Shown: positions 18,419-27,332, counted from the first letter of the stretch. The stretch: DNA of 64,000 nt from Bacteroidales bacterium (GCA_017522065.1 JAFXAD010000024.1:62001-126000), one strand, 5' to 3'. Translations and numbers: made by a program. The notes: generated by a model from the sequence alone, not told the origin.

Positions 18419-18696
18419 AGGAACCTGACTACGACCGGTTGCGAGAGATGATTGGCCGCTGCCAATGGACCTTTGCCAAGACGATGCCGTGGTGCCCCCA
18501 CGAATACATCGTCCGCAACCGATGTCCGCTCAGCGACGAGGAATTCCTCTACTTTGTCGACATGCAGCGCCGCTTCGGTATCCCCGAACGCTGGGGCCCT
18601 TACAACCACCCCTACCTGCACATCGACGGCTACAAGTACTGGACGATGGGCGACACCTACGAGAACACAATAATTATCAACCGAGCAAAAGAATAG
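18415..18696 (+). CDS. Small hypothetical protein coupled to HIRAN
   Basis: The 93-residue protein has a well-conserved look: WTFAKTMPWCPHEYIVRN, then EEFLYFVDMQRRFGIPERWG, then YLHIDGYKYWTMGDTYENT and a basic end. I recall similar unnamed proteins in gut Bacteroidales but no function. It overlaps the HIRAN gene by 4 bases and precedes a zinc-ribbon gene by 5 bases, forming a three-gene unit. Confidence 0.75.
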   Translation: MKEPDYDRLREMIGRCQWTFAKTMPWCPHEYIVRNRCPLSDEEFLYFVDMQRRFGIPERWGPYNHPYLHIDGYKYWTMGDTYENTIIINRAKE

Positions 18697-18701
18697 ACAC
18701 G

Positions 18702-18911
18702 ATGGCACAACAGTATATGATTGAATGCTCCAAATGCGGCAAAATGTTTAATGTACGGAAAGGCGTATTGATGAGTTGGGATTTCATGAAACCCATACCG
18801 AAAGAGCTGCTCGAAGAGTCCCCTTTCCATTGCCCCAGATGCGGTCACACGATGAGCGTCCGAGACGAAGACTTCCGAGACCACGTCAAAGGGGTTTTAT
18901 GCATCGATTAG
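18702..18911 (+). CDS. Small zinc-ribbon protein
   Basis: The 69-residue product has two CxxC pairs (CSKCGK near residue 9 and CPRCGH near residue 43), the pattern of a zinc ribbon, joined by a hydrophobic-acidic linker. It is the last gene of the HIRAN unit. The start at 18702 is the first ATG after the upstream stop; the longer frame would overlap the gene before it. Function unknown. Confidence 0.7.
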   Translation: MAQQYMIECSKCGKMFNVRKGVLMSWDFMKPIPKELLEESPFHCPRCGHTMSVRDEDFRDHVKGVLCID

Positions 18912-19055
18912 TATGATACATTTGTGATCATACTCAGGCGAGAAGAATAAATTACCACCTTGGGCCAATCTAGCGAGACAGGACGATAACGCGATGACAA
19001 AAAACTATTTTTCAATGGTTATGATACAGAATTTCCAAATTTAAAAAATAAATAG

Positions 19056-19063
19056 TATCTTTG
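19056..19063 (+). promoter_or_regulatory. -7 box of the 19.1-23.1 kb operon
   Basis: TATCTTTG followed by CAAATT, 34 bases before the first gene. This box marks a new transcription unit separate from the HIRAN genes. Confidence 0.6.
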
Positions 19064-19096
19064 CAAATTAATTAATGCTTCATCCATAATTGGATT

Positions 19097-19684
19097 ATGA
19101 ATCTAAAAGAATTAATTACCAACGGCTGGCAAATGCTTGAGAGCATGCCAGATGACCCTGAAGGAACAATAGCGATGGGTAAGATGACTTCTATGGCTCA
19201 ATGTTTTGTAAAAATCTTCCCCATTCGAGCATCAGAATCAATGCTGAACGATGGCAAGGCTTCTGTAATAAAAGGTATACATCAATCATTAGCAAACAAT
19301 CAAGCCTTAATAGAGGTCGAAGATGGTTGTAATTCCGAAGGCTCCAAATATCTTTATAGCATAATCAAAACCAAAATTAATCCATCAGGGGTGCAATATT
19401 TTTTAAGAGCACATATCGAAACAAAAGTTCAAGGAATAGTGAGTGAGGTTAATGGCTTTTTTGAAGAAAATGGACAAACCGGAATAAGAGACTCTGTTGT
19501 GTATGAATTGGCTGTAAAAAAAGGGATAATAACCCCAGGGGAAACAAACCAATGGATGAAAGATCCATATGATGCATCGCTAACACGGCCATATATGATG
19601 AACATGTCCGAGTCAAAGGAATTCGATCAGTTTTTCCCTGAGCACCCTCTAACTATCGCAAGAAAAACAATAAATAGCATTTAA
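19097..19684 (+). CDS. Hypothetical protein, first gene of a GmrSD-like operon
   Basis: The 195-residue product has no family I recognise. It opens MNLKELITNGWQMLES, has a middle part of alternating hydrophobics, and a C-terminal motif set GQTGIRDSVVYELAVKKGI, WMKDPYD and FFPEHPLTIARKTI that looks conserved. Codons are clearly AT-richer than in neighbouring genes, suggesting transfer. It is 11 bases upstream of the DUF262 gene and likely cotranscribed. Confidence 0.75.
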   Translation: MNLKELITNGWQMLESMPDDPEGTIAMGKMTSMAQCFVKIFPIRASESMLNDGKASVIKGIHQSLANNQALIEVEDGCNSEGSKYLYSIIKTKINPSGVQYFLRAHIETKVQGIVSEVNGFFEENGQTGIRDSVVYELAVKKGIITPGETNQWMKDPYDASLTRPYMMNMSESKEFDQFFPEHPLTIARKTINSI

Positions 19685-19695
19685 AAACACAAGAT

Positions 19696-21498
19696 ATGGC
19701 ACAAGTAATTAGCGTCAATAAGCAAAGTGTCCTGGAACTTCTAATGACGGGCATATCGAAACCGTTTGTTATTCCCGAATACCAACGTCCTTATATGTGG
19801 ACGGACGAGCAGGTTCAAACCCTTTTTGACGATTTATGGGATTTTGCCACCACGACAGGAGGTGTTGAAGGCCCCGGTTCGTATTTCCTTGGCAGCATTG
19901 TCTCGTATGAAAATAGCGATGGTGAGCAAGAGATAATAGACGGTCAGCAACGTATCACCTCCCTCTTTCTCTTACTTCGTGCCATATATACAAAGCTCTC
20001 CACGGGAGATGAAGCAAACACAAAAGCAGGAAAGAACTTCATAAGCAAAATAGAACCTGCTATATGGAGGACGAACAAACTGACTGGTGAGGTGAATTAC
20101 GAGGACATTCTACTCACATCGAAGGTGATTGACAACAAAGGTAATGCAATCCTGAAGAATATTCTGGAAACAGGAAAGGCTGATAGCAAAGCCACCGATA
20201 ACTATTCAAAAAATTACATTCTATTTCAGAAGCTTTATGATGAACATTGTGCAGACGCCCCAATGGCAATCTACGACTTTATTTACGCTCTATTGTATCA
20301 AGCCATTTTGCTCCCGATTAATGCTGACACACAAGATACTGCACTTACAATTTTCACAACCCTCAACGACAGAGGTCTTCAACTGACAGATGCGGATATT
20401 TTCAAGGCGAAAATATACAACCACCTTAAAACGGATGAAGAGAAAGACCTTTTCATTGCCAAATGGAAAAGACTTGAACGTGGCGCCATTGAAGCAAAAG
20501 AAAGCATCCAACGGCTATTCTATTACTACATGTTCTACCTGAAGGCAAAAAAAGGCGACAGCGATTCCACTCTAAAAGGCGCTCGTAAATTCTACTTGGA
20601 AGATAAAGCCACGCTCCTATACGAACCAGATTTGATGGATCAGTTGGACAAAGTGCTTGACTTATGGAAAGTGATAAACATCGACCAATACGATTTGCAA
20701 AATGAAATCTGGGACAATAACCAAGAGATACGTCAGGCTCTTGATATACTCGTGTCCTACCCGAATGAATATTGGAAATATCCTGTTGTTGTATATTATC
20801 TCTCCCACCACACAGAACCCACATTCGAAAAAACGTTCCTGCTGTTCTTGCACAAGCTTGCTGGAGAACTGCTCGTCCGCTTCATTTTAAACACGACTGT
20901 AAACTTTGTTAAAGGAGACATTCTTAAGTTGAATGTCGATATAATTCAGAATGCTCACCCTGATTTTGACAAGTTCAGAACAATCGACACTTCTATTATT
21001 CCGGCCAAAATAAAAAACCCACACAGAAGTATCGTAAGGATGGTGCTGAAAATGTATGCCTATAATCACCAGAGTAACTTGTTGCCAAAAGATTGGCAAA
21101 TAGAGCATATTTTGCCACGCAAATGGAAAGATTCTTTTTTCCCAACCACCGACCCGGCTACTGTCAACGACTTGATCGAGCACATTGGCAACAAGACTCC
21201 TTTCGAACGCGTCCTCAATATTATTGCAAGTAATGGCTATTTTGCACAGAAGCAAGTTGAGTACAAAAAATCCTCAGTAGAGATAACCAAAATACTTGTT
21301 ACCGCTGTTACAGACGACTGGACACTCGGAAATATTGAGCATCGTGACACTCTTATTTCCGAAGAAGTCGTGAATATGATAACCGAATGGAATCAGCAAT
21401 ATACAACATACACCAAACCATCCTTGACTGACAAGCCAGAGGCAACCCCCGAGGAACTGGAAATGATAAAAATGCTAAAAGCCAAAGGCCTTATCTAA
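19696..21498 (+). CDS. GmrSD-like protein (DUF262 + DUF1524)
   Basis: The 600-residue protein matches single-chain GmrSD type IV restriction-like enzymes. The N-terminal DUF262 (ParB/Srx-like NTPase) part has YQRPYMWT near residue 35 and the DGQQRITSLFLLL motif near residue 82. The C-terminal DUF1524 part carries the His-Me-type nuclease motif EHILPRKWKDSF near residue 470. GmrSD-family proteins cut phage DNA with modified cytosines and use nucleotides for control. Codons are AT-rich. Its stop TAA shares its last base with the next start (TAATG), so the next gene is translationally coupled. Confidence 0.9.
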   Translation: MAQVISVNKQSVLELLMTGISKPFVIPEYQRPYMWTDEQVQTLFDDLWDFATTTGGVEGPGSYFLGSIVSYENSDGEQEIIDGQQRITSLFLLLRAIYTKLSTGDEANTKAGKNFISKIEPAIWRTNKLTGEVNYEDILLTSKVIDNKGNAILKNILETGKADSKATDNYSKNYILFQKLYDEHCADAPMAIYDFIYALLYQAILLPINADTQDTALTIFTTLNDRGLQLTDADIFKAKIYNHLKTDEEKDLFIAKWKRLERGAIEAKESIQRLFYYYMFYLKAKKGDSDSTLKGARKFYLEDKATLLYEPDLMDQLDKVLDLWKVINIDQYDLQNEIWDNNQEIRQALDILVSYPNEYWKYPVVVYYLSHHTEPTFEKTFLLFLHKLAGELLVRFILNTTVNFVKGDILKLNVDIIQNAHPDFDKFRTIDTSIIPAKIKNPHRSIVRMVLKMYAYNHQSNLLPKDWQIEHILPRKWKDSFFPTTDPATVNDLIEHIGNKTPFERVLNIIASNGYFAQKQVEYKKSSVEITKILVTAVTDDWTLGNIEHRDTLISEEVVNMITEWNQQYTTYTKPSLTDKPEATPEELEMIKMLKAKGLI

Positions 21499-23147
21499 TG
21501 CCTGACAACCAAATCATAGGTCTCCGCTCGGACGGCTACATCTCCTTCATGGACGGTCTCTATGAGGGGCTGCGCGATGTGGGTGGGCAGGTGATTATTA
21601 GCCCCGGCAGGCATTTCCGCTCAATCGGGGAGTTCGTCGACGGGGTGGCCATCGTCTACTATTACGACCACGAGCCGCAGCTGGGCGCATGGGGACTTAT
21701 CGACCAACAGGGCAACGCCATAACGGAGTTCCGCTACTGGTTCATCGAGCCTTTCGCCAAAGGGCTTTACCGCGTGAGCGTCACTCCGGGTTTGCGCAAG
21801 AACCTGATGCGGACGGACGGAACCTTCGTCTTCGACAAAGACTTCCAAAACATCTACGGCTACCGCCACGGCTACGTGATAGCCAGCAACACCATTCGCC
21901 GCACCAAGTCGACACCTACCCGCTACCCCAAAGGGCTGCTGCATTGTTCGGGCGCCACCGTGCTGCCGGTCGAATACAGCCGTATGGAATGGCTCGAAGA
22001 GTACTCTTTCACCCCTGACGAGAACACTTTGGGTGAAGGCTACGATGTCCTATACATCGAACGCGAAGGCTATGTCGGAATGGTAAAGACCTCGTGGCTA
22101 TCGGTACAGGTGGATGAGTTTACCGTCGACGCGCCTTTTCTATGGAAGGGCGTAATGGGCACGATATGCGACGGATGCATATATGCCAACGGCATCCCCG
22201 CCGGCGGACGCGGATGCGGCAGGCTTTTCGCCCACTCGTTTCGCGAACGCTACGTGAAGGGACACTGCGAATTCCGCAAAGAGAAACTCTCCGAGCCCTC
22301 TGTTTTCGAACGCGAACGCATCGAATACTGGAAAAACCGACTGCACATAGAAGCCCCTCTGCAGGAGCCTCGCCGTCTGGTGTCGGATTTCATCGCCGAG
22401 CACCTTGGCGGCGACATCTCGCGACTGGCCAACTACGATTTCAGGCAGCTGAAAGACATGCCCCGCTACGGCGACACCCACGGATTCGCTTTCACCCCTC
22501 TCCGTACCGACCTGGTGCGTGCCATTGCAACGATTGTATTCAAAGACCTCGTGCCCGCAGACATCCTCTTCGATAAGAAACGTGGCACATTGGCTCTCGC
22601 CCCAGGACAATTGATAAAAGAGGACCTGTGGGGCACGGAGGTGGGCGGCAAATACACCATGCCCAACTTTTTCCACCACGACGACAAAGCCTCGGTCAAC
22701 CGGCGCATCATCCCCTGCGCCAGACTTTGCAACACCATCGGCAACCTTTATCTCCAGCCACGGTCACTCGACGAATACCGCCACTCGCACGCCATGGGCA
22801 GATTCCTTGTCGACCACACCCTAGCCGACCTGTACAAGGCACTCACCGGTGGCACGCCAAGCCGGCAGATGAAACAGGCGGTGGCGGATGCACATGGTTT
22901 CTTTGATGTTTATAAAGGCGACGAGGGATGGCAACGGCTAATGGAACAATGGCTAACGATCAGTCTGGTTGACTATTACTACAACCCCGAACCGATATTC
23001 GACGATATCACCTTCACCACCACGATGCCAGCCACCATCTACTACCGTGCCTTGGAGCATACCCTGTCCCTCTGCCGCGAGATCATCCCCAAACGGAGCC
23101 TGCTGATGACCCAACGGCTGGCAAAGAACCTCAGATCCACCATTTAG
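21498..23147 (+). CDS. WG-repeat-like protein coupled to the GmrSD-like gene
   Basis: The 549-residue protein starts with WG-like repeats over about the first 160 residues (GYISFMDGLYEGL, GAWGLIDQQGNAITEFRYWFIEPF, KNLMRTDGTFVFDKDF). The remaining two thirds has no motif I recognise; it has a Cys/Gly-rich patch (GTICDGCIYANGIPAGGRGCGRLF) near residue 223 and long helical segments later. It is much richer in GC than the two genes before it although it overlaps the DUF262 gene by one base. Coupling suggests a joint role, possibly recognition or regulation. Confidence 0.75.
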   Translation: MPDNQIIGLRSDGYISFMDGLYEGLRDVGGQVIISPGRHFRSIGEFVDGVAIVYYYDHEPQLGAWGLIDQQGNAITEFRYWFIEPFAKGLYRVSVTPGLRKNLMRTDGTFVFDKDFQNIYGYRHGYVIASNTIRRTKSTPTRYPKGLLHCSGATVLPVEYSRMEWLEEYSFTPDENTLGEGYDVLYIEREGYVGMVKTSWLSVQVDEFTVDAPFLWKGVMGTICDGCIYANGIPAGGRGCGRLFAHSFRERYVKGHCEFRKEKLSEPSVFERERIEYWKNRLHIEAPLQEPRRLVSDFIAEHLGGDISRLANYDFRQLKDMPRYGDTHGFAFTPLRTDLVRAIATIVFKDLVPADILFDKKRGTLALAPGQLIKEDLWGTEVGGKYTMPNFFHHDDKASVNRRIIPCARLCNTIGNLYLQPRSLDEYRHSHAMGRFLVDHTLADLYKALTGGTPSRQMKQAVADAHGFFDVYKGDEGWQRLMEQWLTISLVDYYYNPEPIFDDITFTTTMPATIYYRALEHTLSLCREIIPKRSLLMTQRLAKNLRSTI

Positions 23148-23544
23148 CGCCTTCTTCGCGGACATCATGACGGCAACGGTGCCCACGGAAAAAAAGCATC
23201 TGTCGATGACCCTTTTGCGGACTTACAGCAGGCCCGCGAAGTGGCCTTGCCCCGACAAATCCACAATTTTTTTTCGATTTTCCCGACAAATCCACAAATT
23301 TGTTTTGTCGAAAAACCGACAAATCCACAAATTCACCCCCTGGAGGGACATCCGAAATCCACTTATTCTGTTTTTGCGTATCTAGATTTGTCCATTTATT
23401 CCGTTTTTCCTACTATGCAGGCACCTCGCATTGTCCAAAGTGGAACATTTGGGGGCTGGCAAATAAAAGAAGAGTGTATTTTGCAGTTCGGTAATCATAG
23501 GAAAAATGTAGTTGTATACTACATCAAGTTCTTACATCAGTAGC
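23148..23544. other. Non-coding spacer with short repeats
   Basis: The 397-base spacer contains three copies of CCGACAAATCCACAA (listed separately) and otherwise no gene that I can support. Several open frames cross it, but they read through the repeats and have no family resemblance. Confidence 0.55.
23252..23330 (+). repeat. Three spaced copies of CCGACAAATCCACAA
   Basis: Exact 15-base copies start at 23252, 23283 and 23316, i.e. spacing 31 and 33 bases, with AT-rich unique sequence between. Three near-helical-turn-multiple spaced sites could be an iteron-like or operator array. It is too short and irregular for CRISPR. Confidence 0.8.
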
Positions 23545-23646
23545 ATGTCTTTCTCGCGCGGCCGCTGGTCAAAGGCCCTTTCACCCGACGATATCGTACA
23601 GCAAACCAAAGCGTTACTTCAGGAAACTATTGACGGAATCAAATAA
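23545..23646 (+). pseudogene. Remnant of the C-terminus of a WYL regulator
   Basis: Translation of this stretch gives FSRGRWSKALSPDDIVQQ and then TKALLQETIDGIK, which lines up with the last residues of the WYL protein (SRGRWLKVISPEDIALQI and SLLQEAVDEYK). The rest of the gene is absent. It is followed by copy B of the 43-bp repeat just as the intact gene is followed by copy A. Confidence 0.85.
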
Positions 23647-23654
23647 TTTTAAAG

Positions 23655-23697
23655 GGTGGTCCGTTTTTTGGCGCACCCATAGGTGTATCTTTGCATC
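23655..23697 (+). repeat. 43-bp promoter-containing direct repeat, copy B
   Basis: Matches 17840-17882 with one difference and carries TATCTTTG at 23686-23693, 28 bases before the start of the membrane-protein gene. Together with the WYL remnant it forms a direct repeat bracketing 17.8-23.6 kb. Confidence 0.85.
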
Positions 23698-23720
23698 ATA
23701 AAACTAAAAAAAATGCTATT

Positions 23721-24284
23721 ATGACACCATCGTTCATCCTTTTGTCAAAAGTCGGGGCCGGGGGCGGTATCATTGGCCTTATTGTGACACTATTAGTAAT
23801 TCTTTTCTGTCTTCGGAGAGAAGATTCAAGTGTTGGTTCGAATGGGCCTAATGGGATCCAGCAATTCTTTGGTGGCCTGGCATTTGGGCTCTACCAACGT
23901 TATGAGGATCATACAGCCGACACGGCAAACAAAAAACAATTCGACTATCCGCCAAGTCTGTTGCTGAAAATATCTATGGCATTGAACGGAATCGCATTAT
24001 GGATATTCGTAATAATCATTATGGCTGAGTTCGATGTCTCATTTTTATGGATATGGCTCTGGGGTATCTTTATGCCCTTCTTCTATGTTTACTTGTATAT
24101 GCTTTGGCTCCGGCTGTTCTTCGTTTGGCTTGGCAGTATGCGCACTTCAACTGCTGTAGTTCTGGCGTCACTTTGTCTTGTTTTATTGGTCGTATTTTGG
24201 GTTGTAGCCATCAAAGCACACCAATACTACACATCTCTTGAGTTTCTGAAGCAGTACTGGGCACAAAAATACGGTTTAAACTAA
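23721..24284 (+). CDS. Membrane protein, function unknown
   Basis: The 187-residue product has a glycine-rich first helix (about residues 10-28), a soluble loop (residues 30-75) and three closely spaced C-terminal helices (about 80-100, 103-128 and 135-158) rich in Trp and Phe. The start at 23721 follows the -7 box of repeat copy B at a good distance; a GTG/TTG-initiated extension upstream would start within the promoter. Gene family not recognised. Confidence 0.72.
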   Translation: MTPSFILLSKVGAGGGIIGLIVTLLVILFCLRREDSSVGSNGPNGIQQFFGGLAFGLYQRYEDHTADTANKKQFDYPPSLLLKISMALNGIALWIFVIIIMAEFDVSFLWIWLWGIFMPFFYVYLYMLWLRLFFVWLGSMRTSTAVVLASLCLVLLVVFWVVAIKAHQYYTSLEFLKQYWAQKYGLN

Positions 24285-24315
24285 ACCAAATAATCTCCAT
24301 ATCGGGAATAATTCG

Positions 24316-24323
24316 TATCTTTG
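24316..24323 (+). promoter_or_regulatory. -7 box of the type IIG gene
   Basis: TATCTTTG followed by CAAACTG, 23 bases before the start codon. Confidence 0.6.
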
Positions 24324-24345
24324 CAAACTGAAAATCGACCGAATT

Positions 24346-27273
24346 ATGACTACAGACAAACGGCAGGCCGCTGCCGCGGGCGAGTTCGCACGGCGATGGA
24401 GCGGCAAAGGATACGAGAAAGGCGACACTCAGAAGTTCTGGCTTGAATTGCTGCAGAAAGTGTATGGCTTGGAAGACCCATACAGTTTCGTAAAGTTCGA
24501 GGACAAAGTGAATGTGATGGTGGACAGCACCAATTTTATGGATGTCTATTTGCCCGCCACGCGGGTACTGATAGAGCAAAAAAGCGTTGACAAAGACCTC
24601 GGTGCCCCTATTCACCAAAGCAATGGCGCGATGCTCAACCCCTTCCAGCAAGCCAAGAAATATATCGTTGGCCTGCCGCTGAGCCGCCATCCGCGTTGGG
24701 TTGTGACCTGTAACTTTGCCGAGTTCTGGGTCTACGATATGGAGCAACCCAACGGCGAGCCGCAGAAGATACAGCTCAAGAATCTGGAGAAGGAATACTA
24801 CCGCCTGCAGTTTCTGGTGGATCAGAAGAGCGAGCATATCACCAAGGAGATGCAGGTGTCGATGCAGGCAGGCGAAATAGTAGGACGCATTTACGAGGCG
24901 TTGCTCAAGCAATACGACGATCCTTCGCCTGAGGCGCTGCGTTGGCTCAACATACTCTGCGTCCGCATCGTCTTCTGCCTCTATGCCGAGGATGCCGGAG
25001 TCTTTGCCCACGACCAGTTTCACGACTACCTGTCGCGGTACGATGCCGATGACCTCCGCACGGCTCTTATCCGTCTTTTCGAAACACTCAATACCCCAGA
25101 GGTCGAGCGTAGCAAATACCTCAAGGACAACCTCAAGGCATTCCCCTATACCAACGGCGGCCTCTTTGCCGATGAGATAGAGATACCGCAGTTCACGCCA
25201 GAGTTGAAAGCCGCTTTGCTCGACAATGCGAGCCTCGACTTCGACTGGAGCGAAATCTCGCCCACCATCTTCGGAGCGGTCTTCGAGAGCACGCTAAACC
25301 CCGAGACGCGCCGCAGCGGCGGTATGCACTACACCAGCATTGAAAACATACACAAGGTCATCGATCCTCTGTTCCTCAACGACCTGCGACGCGAGCTGGA
25401 CGAGATACTGGAGGTGAAGGTGGAGAAGGAGCGCAACAAGCGGTTAGATGCCTACCAGGACAAACTCTCGCAGCTCACTTTCCTCGACCCGGCTTGCGGC
25501 AGCGGCAACTTCCTCACCGAGACCTACCTCTCGCTGCGCCGCTTGGAAAACGAAGTCATCAACGTCCGCTACCACGGCCAGTCGTTCCTCGGATTCGAGG
25601 AGGCCAACCCCATCAAGGTCAGCATCAACCAGTTCTACGGCATCGAGATAAACGATTTCGCCGTCACCGTGGCCACAACCGCCCTCTGGATATCGGAGGC
25701 ACAGATGCTTCGCGAAACCGAACGCATCATCCACCGCGACATCGACTTCTTGCCGCTGAAGAGCTACAGTAACATCCGCGAAGGGAACGCCTTAAGAATG
25801 GAGTGGAATGTATTTGAGCAACCGTCTGATATCCCCACCATTCGCGCCAAGAATGTCCACTTGATTATCGAACCCGAACCGACGACAGCAAGCGAGCCAA
25901 CAGCAGAATACGGAGAAATAAATGTCGTAGCAAACCATTTTGACAGCATCGTGAAACCAGAAGTCAAGAAATATGAGGTCCACTATGACTACATCATGGG
26001 GAATCCACCATTTGTGGGGTACGCTTATCAATCCAAAAGTCAAAAAGAAGATTTGTCTATTGTTTGTCCTAATTGCGGGAAAAATGTTGATTATGTGGCT
26101 GGCTGGTATTACAAAGCTGCTCGCCTAATTGGGAAAAGTAATACCCGTGCAGCTTTAGTATCCACCAACAGTATCACCCAAGGAGAACAAGTCGCTTCTA
26201 TTTGGAAAAACCTTATTGAAAGAATGGATGTTCGCATCGATTTTGCTTATCGTACTTTTAGATGGGATAGTGAAGCTTCCTTAAAAGCTCATGTTCATTG
26301 TGTTGTTATTGGTTTTAGTAGTAAATACTCGCAAGCATTCATTAACCCAATTATTTTTGAAGGCAAACAGATTATTGAGGCAACGAACATTAGTCCATAC
26401 TTAATAAATTCGCCCTCAATTTTCATTGAGCGAAGAAATAAGCCTCTATGTGACGTTCCTCCATTTATTCGGGGGTGTCAACCAACAGACGATGGGAATT
26501 TTATTCTTAACGAAAAAGAGAAAGACGAACTCCTCACAAAAGAACCACAAGCCAAACAGTTTATTCGTCCTTTTATGATGGGCAAAGACTTCATTCAACG
26601 CAAACCCCGCTATTGCATTTGGCTTGTGGGGGCTGACCCATCCGAATTACACCATTGTCACTTAATTCTTGAAAGAGTTGCTCGCGTCAGAGATTTCCGA
26701 ATAAAAAGCTCCAAAGCGGCTACACGTGAAAAAGCCGAGTTCCCAACACTTTTTGATGAAATAAGAGAACCTCAAACCAAATATATTGCTCTTCCTAAGG
26801 TGTCTTCTGAAAGGAGAAGATATATTCCACTAGATTATCTCTCTCAAAACATTATTCCAGGTGATAAGATATATTATTTGCAAAATGCCACACTCTACCA
26901 CTTTGGAATACTCAACAGCAATGTTCATATGGCTTGGACGCGAGCCGTCTGCGGAAGGCTTAAAAGTGACTACAGCTACTCTAATACTATCGTCTACAAT
27001 AACTTCCCGTGGCCAACACCTACCGACGCACAGAAGGCCAAGATAGAGCAGACTGCGCAAGCCATACTCGATGCACGTGCGCTCTATCCCGACAGCAGCC
27101 TCGCCGACTTATACGACGAACTGACTATGCCTAACGAATTGCGTCGCGCCCATCAGGACAACGACCGCGCCGTGATGCAAGCCTACGGATTCGATGTGAA
27201 GACAATGACCGAGAGCAGTTGTGTCGCCGAACTCTTCAAACTATACCAAAAACTCATTGCTGACATATCGTAG
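24346..27273 (+). CDS. Type IIG restriction-modification enzyme, MmeI-like (endonuclease + N6-adenine methyltransferase)
   Basis: The 975-residue single chain has an N-terminal PD-(D/E)XK-type nuclease with D66 and E77-Q78-K79 (MDVYLPAT and VLIEQKS), a helical spacer, then a gamma-class adenine methyltransferase with AdoMet motif FLDPACGSGNF near residue 378 and catalytic NPPF near residue 553. A target-recognition region follows at about 560-885 and a conserved C-terminal helical part closes it (NNFPWPTP onward). An extra CPNCGK segment sits just before VDYVAGWYYKAA. Bases 25800-27000 are much more AT-rich than the two ends, indicating a swapped specificity region. It both marks and cuts DNA, and stands alone. 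Confidence 0.93.
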   Translation: MTTDKRQAAAAGEFARRWSGKGYEKGDTQKFWLELLQKVYGLEDPYSFVKFEDKVNVMVDSTNFMDVYLPATRVLIEQKSVDKDLGAPIHQSNGAMLNPFQQAKKYIVGLPLSRHPRWVVTCNFAEFWVYDMEQPNGEPQKIQLKNLEKEYYRLQFLVDQKSEHITKEMQVSMQAGEIVGRIYEALLKQYDDPSPEALRWLNILCVRIVFCLYAEDAGVFAHDQFHDYLSRYDADDLRTALIRLFETLNTPEVERSKYLKDNLKAFPYTNGGLFADEIEIPQFTPELKAALLDNASLDFDWSEISPTIFGAVFESTLNPETRRSGGMHYTSIENIHKVIDPLFLNDLRRELDEILEVKVEKERNKRLDAYQDKLSQLTFLDPACGSGNFLTETYLSLRRLENEVINVRYHGQSFLGFEEANPIKVSINQFYGIEINDFAVTVATTALWISEAQMLRETERIIHRDIDFLPLKSYSNIREGNALRMEWNVFEQPSDIPTIRAKNVHLIIEPEPTTASEPTAEYGEINVVANHFDSIVKPEVKKYEVHYDYIMGNPPFVGYAYQSKSQKEDLSIVCPNCGKNVDYVAGWYYKAARLIGKSNTRAALVSTNSITQGEQVASIWKNLIERMDVRIDFAYRTFRWDSEASLKAHVHCVVIGFSSKYSQAFINPIIFEGKQIIEATNISPYLINSPSIFIERRNKPLCDVPPFIRGCQPTDDGNFILNEKEKDELLTKEPQAKQFIRPFMMGKDFIQRKPRYCIWLVGADPSELHHCHLILERVARVRDFRIKSSKAATREKAEFPTLFDEIREPQTKYIALPKVSSERRRYIPLDYLSQNIIPGDKIYYLQNATLYHFGILNSNVHMAWTRAVCGRLKSDYSYSNTIVYNNFPWPTPTDAQKAKIEQTAQAILDARALYPDSSLADLYDELTMPNELRRAHQDNDRAVMQAYGFDVKTMTESSCVAELFKLYQKLIADIS

Positions 27274-27332
27274 CAGATATTTTGATTTGCTATTTATTGG
27301 CATAGAATGAATTTGATAGACGTTGCAGGACA

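Noticed and set aside
23252-23330. CRISPR-like array
   Set aside because: Only three 15-base repeats with 16-18-base spacers, no leader-type features and no cas genes in the window.
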